Of a stretch of 64,000 nt of DNA, positions 61,953-64,000 are shown one piece after another. Under the pieces are notes generated by a model. It did not search any database. It was not told where the DNA came from and saw only the letters and a program-made list of their open reading frames with translations. The DNA is from Mesorhizobium loti. GTDB lineage: Bacteria > Pseudomonadota > Alphaproteobacteria > Rhizobiales > Rhizobiaceae. A program made the position numbers and the translations under genes. The stretch is from assembly GCF_013170705.1 (NCBI RefSeq), contig NZ_CP033334.1:5805501-5869500 (forward strand). The letters are read 5' to 3'. Within the stretch, counting starts at the first letter, position 1, and each line of letters begins with the position of its first letter.

Positions 61953-63398
61953 CTAGCCGAGACCGGCTTCCTTGAGCTGGCCGTTGATGCTTTCGGCAAG
62001 CTTGTCGAGGCCCTCGTCGACCGGCACTTCCTTGGCCACCATCTTCTGCAGCGTCGCCGCCCATTCGGTGGTGAGGTCGAAGAACAGCGGCTGCGCCGTG
62101 AACTTGATCGAGGCACCGGCCGCCGAGGCGTCGAACATCTCGACGTAGCCCGGATAGCTCTTGTTCAGCTTCTCGCGGAACATTTCGTCCTTCCAGACCG
62201 ACTGGCGGACCGGATCGACGAAATCCATTTTGGTGGCGCCGAACAGTCCGTGCTCAGGACCGGAGGCCCATTGCAGGAAGTACCAGGTCGCGTCCTTGTC
62301 CTTCGAGAAGTTGGACATCGCCAGCGACCAGATCCAGATGTTGGGCGTCGAGGCCTTGGCCTCAGGATTGGCGGTGAAGGCGGCATAGGCAAGCTTGCCG
62401 GCCATCTTGTTGTCGCCGCCATTCATGAAGTAGCCGAGGCAGTCGGCGTCGAAGATCATCGCCGAGGCGCCGGCGCCGAGGTCCGTGCCGACCTGGTACC
62501 AGGTGTAGGTCGACCAGTCCTTGGGGCCGCTCTCCTGGATCATCTTCACCCATTTGGCGTGGAAGGCCTTGGAGCCGGCCGTGTTCATCGCGGCCGCGAG
62601 CTTGCCATCTGCGGAAACAGTCAGGTCCTTCTCGTTGAAATTCGAGTAAGCCGACAGGAAGCCCGGATGGATCGTCGCCCAGGAACGCGAGCCACGAACG
62701 CCTATGCCGTAGACCCCGCCGCCAATGTCCTTCTGCAGCTTGGCAGCGGTGGTGATCATCTCATCCAGATTGCCGGGAACGCCGACGCCGGCCTTGTCGA
62801 ACATGCCCTTGTTGTAGGTGATGTTGTTCTGTTCGAAAGCCCACGGAATGCACCACTGCTTGGCGTCTTCGGAGCCCAGCGCACCGCCCGGCTTGCCGTT
62901 CCAGGCGCAGGACGACTTCACGCCCGGCAGGATATCGTCCCAAGCATAGTTCGGGTTGGTCTTGGCCGGGTCCTTGATCCATTCGTTGAGGTCGGTGATC
63001 CAGCCTGCCGGACCATAGGTCCAGGTCATGTAGGCACCGGTCATGAAGGCATCGTATTCGGGCGAGCTTGCCGAAAGCGCCGCCGTGACCTTGTCGAAAT
63101 AGACGTCTTCCGGGAACACGTCGTAGACGACATTCATGCCGGTCAGTTTCTTGAAGTTCTCGAGGTCGGCGATCATCGCATCGGCATAGGGATGCTTGTT
63201 GAGCAGGAGCTTGATGGTCTTGCCCTTATGCGCCTGCCAGTCGAAATCGGCGGCGAGTGCGCGGGTCTGCCCCAGATTGAGCAGCGTGCCGGCGGTGCCG
63301 GCCGCAAGGCCCATCGCACCCAGGCCCTTGATCAGTCCGCGACGGTCGACCTGTCCACGCAGGAAGGCGTCTATGAGGTCTTTCTCTTTCTCATGCAT
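61953..63398 (-). CDS. ABC solute-binding protein (family 1) for a sugar or polyol
   Basis: 481 residues, long for the family. The N-terminus carries a twin-arginine pattern D-R-R-G-L-I-K-G followed by a hydrophobic stretch and an A-L-A-A-D cleavage region near residue 50, so Tat export is plausible. The mature part has the type 1 periplasmic fold with W-T-Y-G-P-A-G-W. The ATG at 63398 has GGAGG nine bases upstream. It precedes two permeases and two ATPases and probably binds the polyol degraded by this operon. Confidence 0.86.
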   Translation of the reverse strand: MHEKEKDLIDAFLRGQVDRRGLIKGLGAMGLAAGTAGTLLNLGQTRALAADFDWQAHKGKTIKLLLNKHPYADAMIADLENFKKLTGMNVVYDVFPEDVYFDKVTAALSASSPEYDAFMTGAYMTWTYGPAGWITDLNEWIKDPAKTNPNYAWDDILPGVKSSCAWNGKPGGALGSEDAKQWCIPWAFEQNNITYNKGMFDKAGVGVPGNLDEMITTAAKLQKDIGGGVYGIGVRGSRSWATIHPGFLSAYSNFNEKDLTVSADGKLAAAMNTAGSKAFHAKWVKMIQESGPKDWSTYTWYQVGTDLGAGASAMIFDADCLGYFMNGGDNKMAGKLAYAAFTANPEAKASTPNIWIWSLAMSNFSKDKDATWYFLQWASGPEHGLFGATKMDFVDPVRQSVWKDEMFREKLNKSYPGYVEMFDASAAGASIKFTAQPLFFDLTTEWAATLQKMVAKEVPVDEGLDKLAESINGQLKEAGLG

Positions 63399-63443
63399 TT
63401 CGTCTTCTCCTCCACAGGGTAGTTTCAACCAAACTGATGCCGG

Positions 63444-63998
63444 CTACCCGACCGGCGTCTCCTCCACGAGCGATCGCGCCGTCCGCTCGTCTGTTATCAG
63501 GCCCCTGAGATAGCGGCCTTCGAGCACCGACTTGATGGCGCGAACCTTGATCTTGCCGCCGGCGACGGCGACGATCCGGCGGCTGGCAATGTCCTCCCGC
63601 GTCAGCGCCAGCGCCCGGTTGGAAACGGTGGTAGCCACCGCCTTGCCGGCCTCGTCGAAGAAATGACCGAGCAATTCGCCGACGCCGCCATTGCGGCGGA
63701 TCTCCTCCATCTCGCCCTTTTCGATCATGCCGGTGGCAACCAGCGATGCCTCGCGCTCGGCGGTGCCGATACCGGCGAACAAGAGGTCGGCGGAGCGCGC
63801 GAGATCGAAGACCTCGCTGATGCCCTTCTGCCCGAGCAGCACGGTCCGGTCCTCGGCGGTATTGGCGAACATCGGCACCGGCATCACATAGGCTTCGGCG
63901 CCGGTGCGTTCTGCCAGGCGGTGAATGACATCATGCGGGTTGGCCGAGAATTTCCGCGTCAGGCCGCCAAGCAGCGAGACGAAGCGGATCTTGTCGGT
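63444..63998 (-). CDS. eryD: SorC-family regulator, C-terminal part (5' end outside window), EryD-like
   Basis: The frame runs off the window at 63998. The visible 184 residues are the sugar-binding domain of the SorC/DeoR family: F-V-S-L-L-G-G-L, F-A-G-I-G-T-A-E-R near the middle and the conserved end A-V-A-G-G-K-I-K-V-R-A-I then G-R-Y-L-R-G-L-I-T-D-E. Forty-five bases separate it from the binding-protein gene. Brucella EryD, the erythritol repressor, belongs to this family, which supports the symbol. Confidence 0.75.
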   Translation of the reverse strand, partial: TDKIRFVSLLGGLTRKFSANPHDVIHRLAERTGAEAYVMPVPMFANTAEDRTVLLGQKGISEVFDLARSADLLFAGIGTAEREASLVATGMIEKGEMEEIRRNGGVGELLGHFFDEAGKAVATTVSNRALALTREDIASRRIVAVAGGKIKVRAIKSVLEGRYLRGLITDERTARSLVEETPVG

Positions 63999-64000
63999 CG

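Overview
This is a GC-rich window of about 64 kb from an alphaproteobacterium of the Rhizobiales, most like Mesorhizobium. That assignment is an inference from gene content (N-methylglutamate pathway, ery-type tetritol locus, orphan type II lumazine synthase under an FMN riboswitch) and from palindromic intergenic repeats typical of that group. It is densely coding and reads as chromosomal or large-replicon accessory metabolism. I saw no rRNA, tRNA, CRISPR array, transposase or phage gene.

Region 1 (644-22387) is a methylated-amine island. On the minus strand dmmDABC encodes dimethylamine monooxygenase and its folate-binding partner. On the plus strand come three tiny membrane proteins, an APC permease, two more small membrane or anchored proteins, then mgsABC, gmaS and mgdABCD (the N-methylglutamate pathway). 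These are followed by tdm (trimethylamine N-oxide demethylase) and a second APC permease. Together they predict TMAO -> dimethylamine -> methylamine -> glutamate plus one-carbon units carried on tetrahydrofolate. No trimethylamine monooxygenase is present.

Region 2 (22456-31255) is minus-strand: a luciferase-like flavin monooxygenase, an RND efflux permease with its membrane-fusion lipoprotein and TetR repressor (a 38-bp palindrome lies directly upstream of tetR), and an acyl-CoA synthetase.

Region 3 (31458-40824) is a sugar-salvage island. It holds a SorC regulator, a bifunctional class II aldolase/short-chain dehydrogenase, a ribose-type ABC transporter, methylthioribose kinase (mtnK) and methylthioribose-1-phosphate isomerase (mtnA). 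The combination fits uptake and cleavage of 5-methylthioribose or 5-deoxyribose to DHAP plus a short aldehyde, not rhamnose use. A perfect 12-bp inverted repeat between the ABC operon and mtnK carries both divergent -35 boxes.

Region 4 (40835-48040) holds an Lrp regulator divergent from an MFS transporter, an FMN riboswitch with ribH, a dhaK/dhaL pair, a beta-propeller autotransporter and a GntR regulator.

Region 5 (48103-64000) is a tetritol/polyol catabolic region resembling the ery loci of Brucella and rhizobia. It contains deoR-tpiA-rpiB, a divergent class II aldolase gene (fba), and a minus-strand operon of about 12 kb: SorC regulator (cut by the window end), five ABC transporter genes, FGGY kinase, 2-hydroxyacid dehydrogenase, EryB-like dehydrogenase, class II aldolase and EryC-like isomerase. 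The two ABC ATPases are degenerate at complementary catalytic positions.
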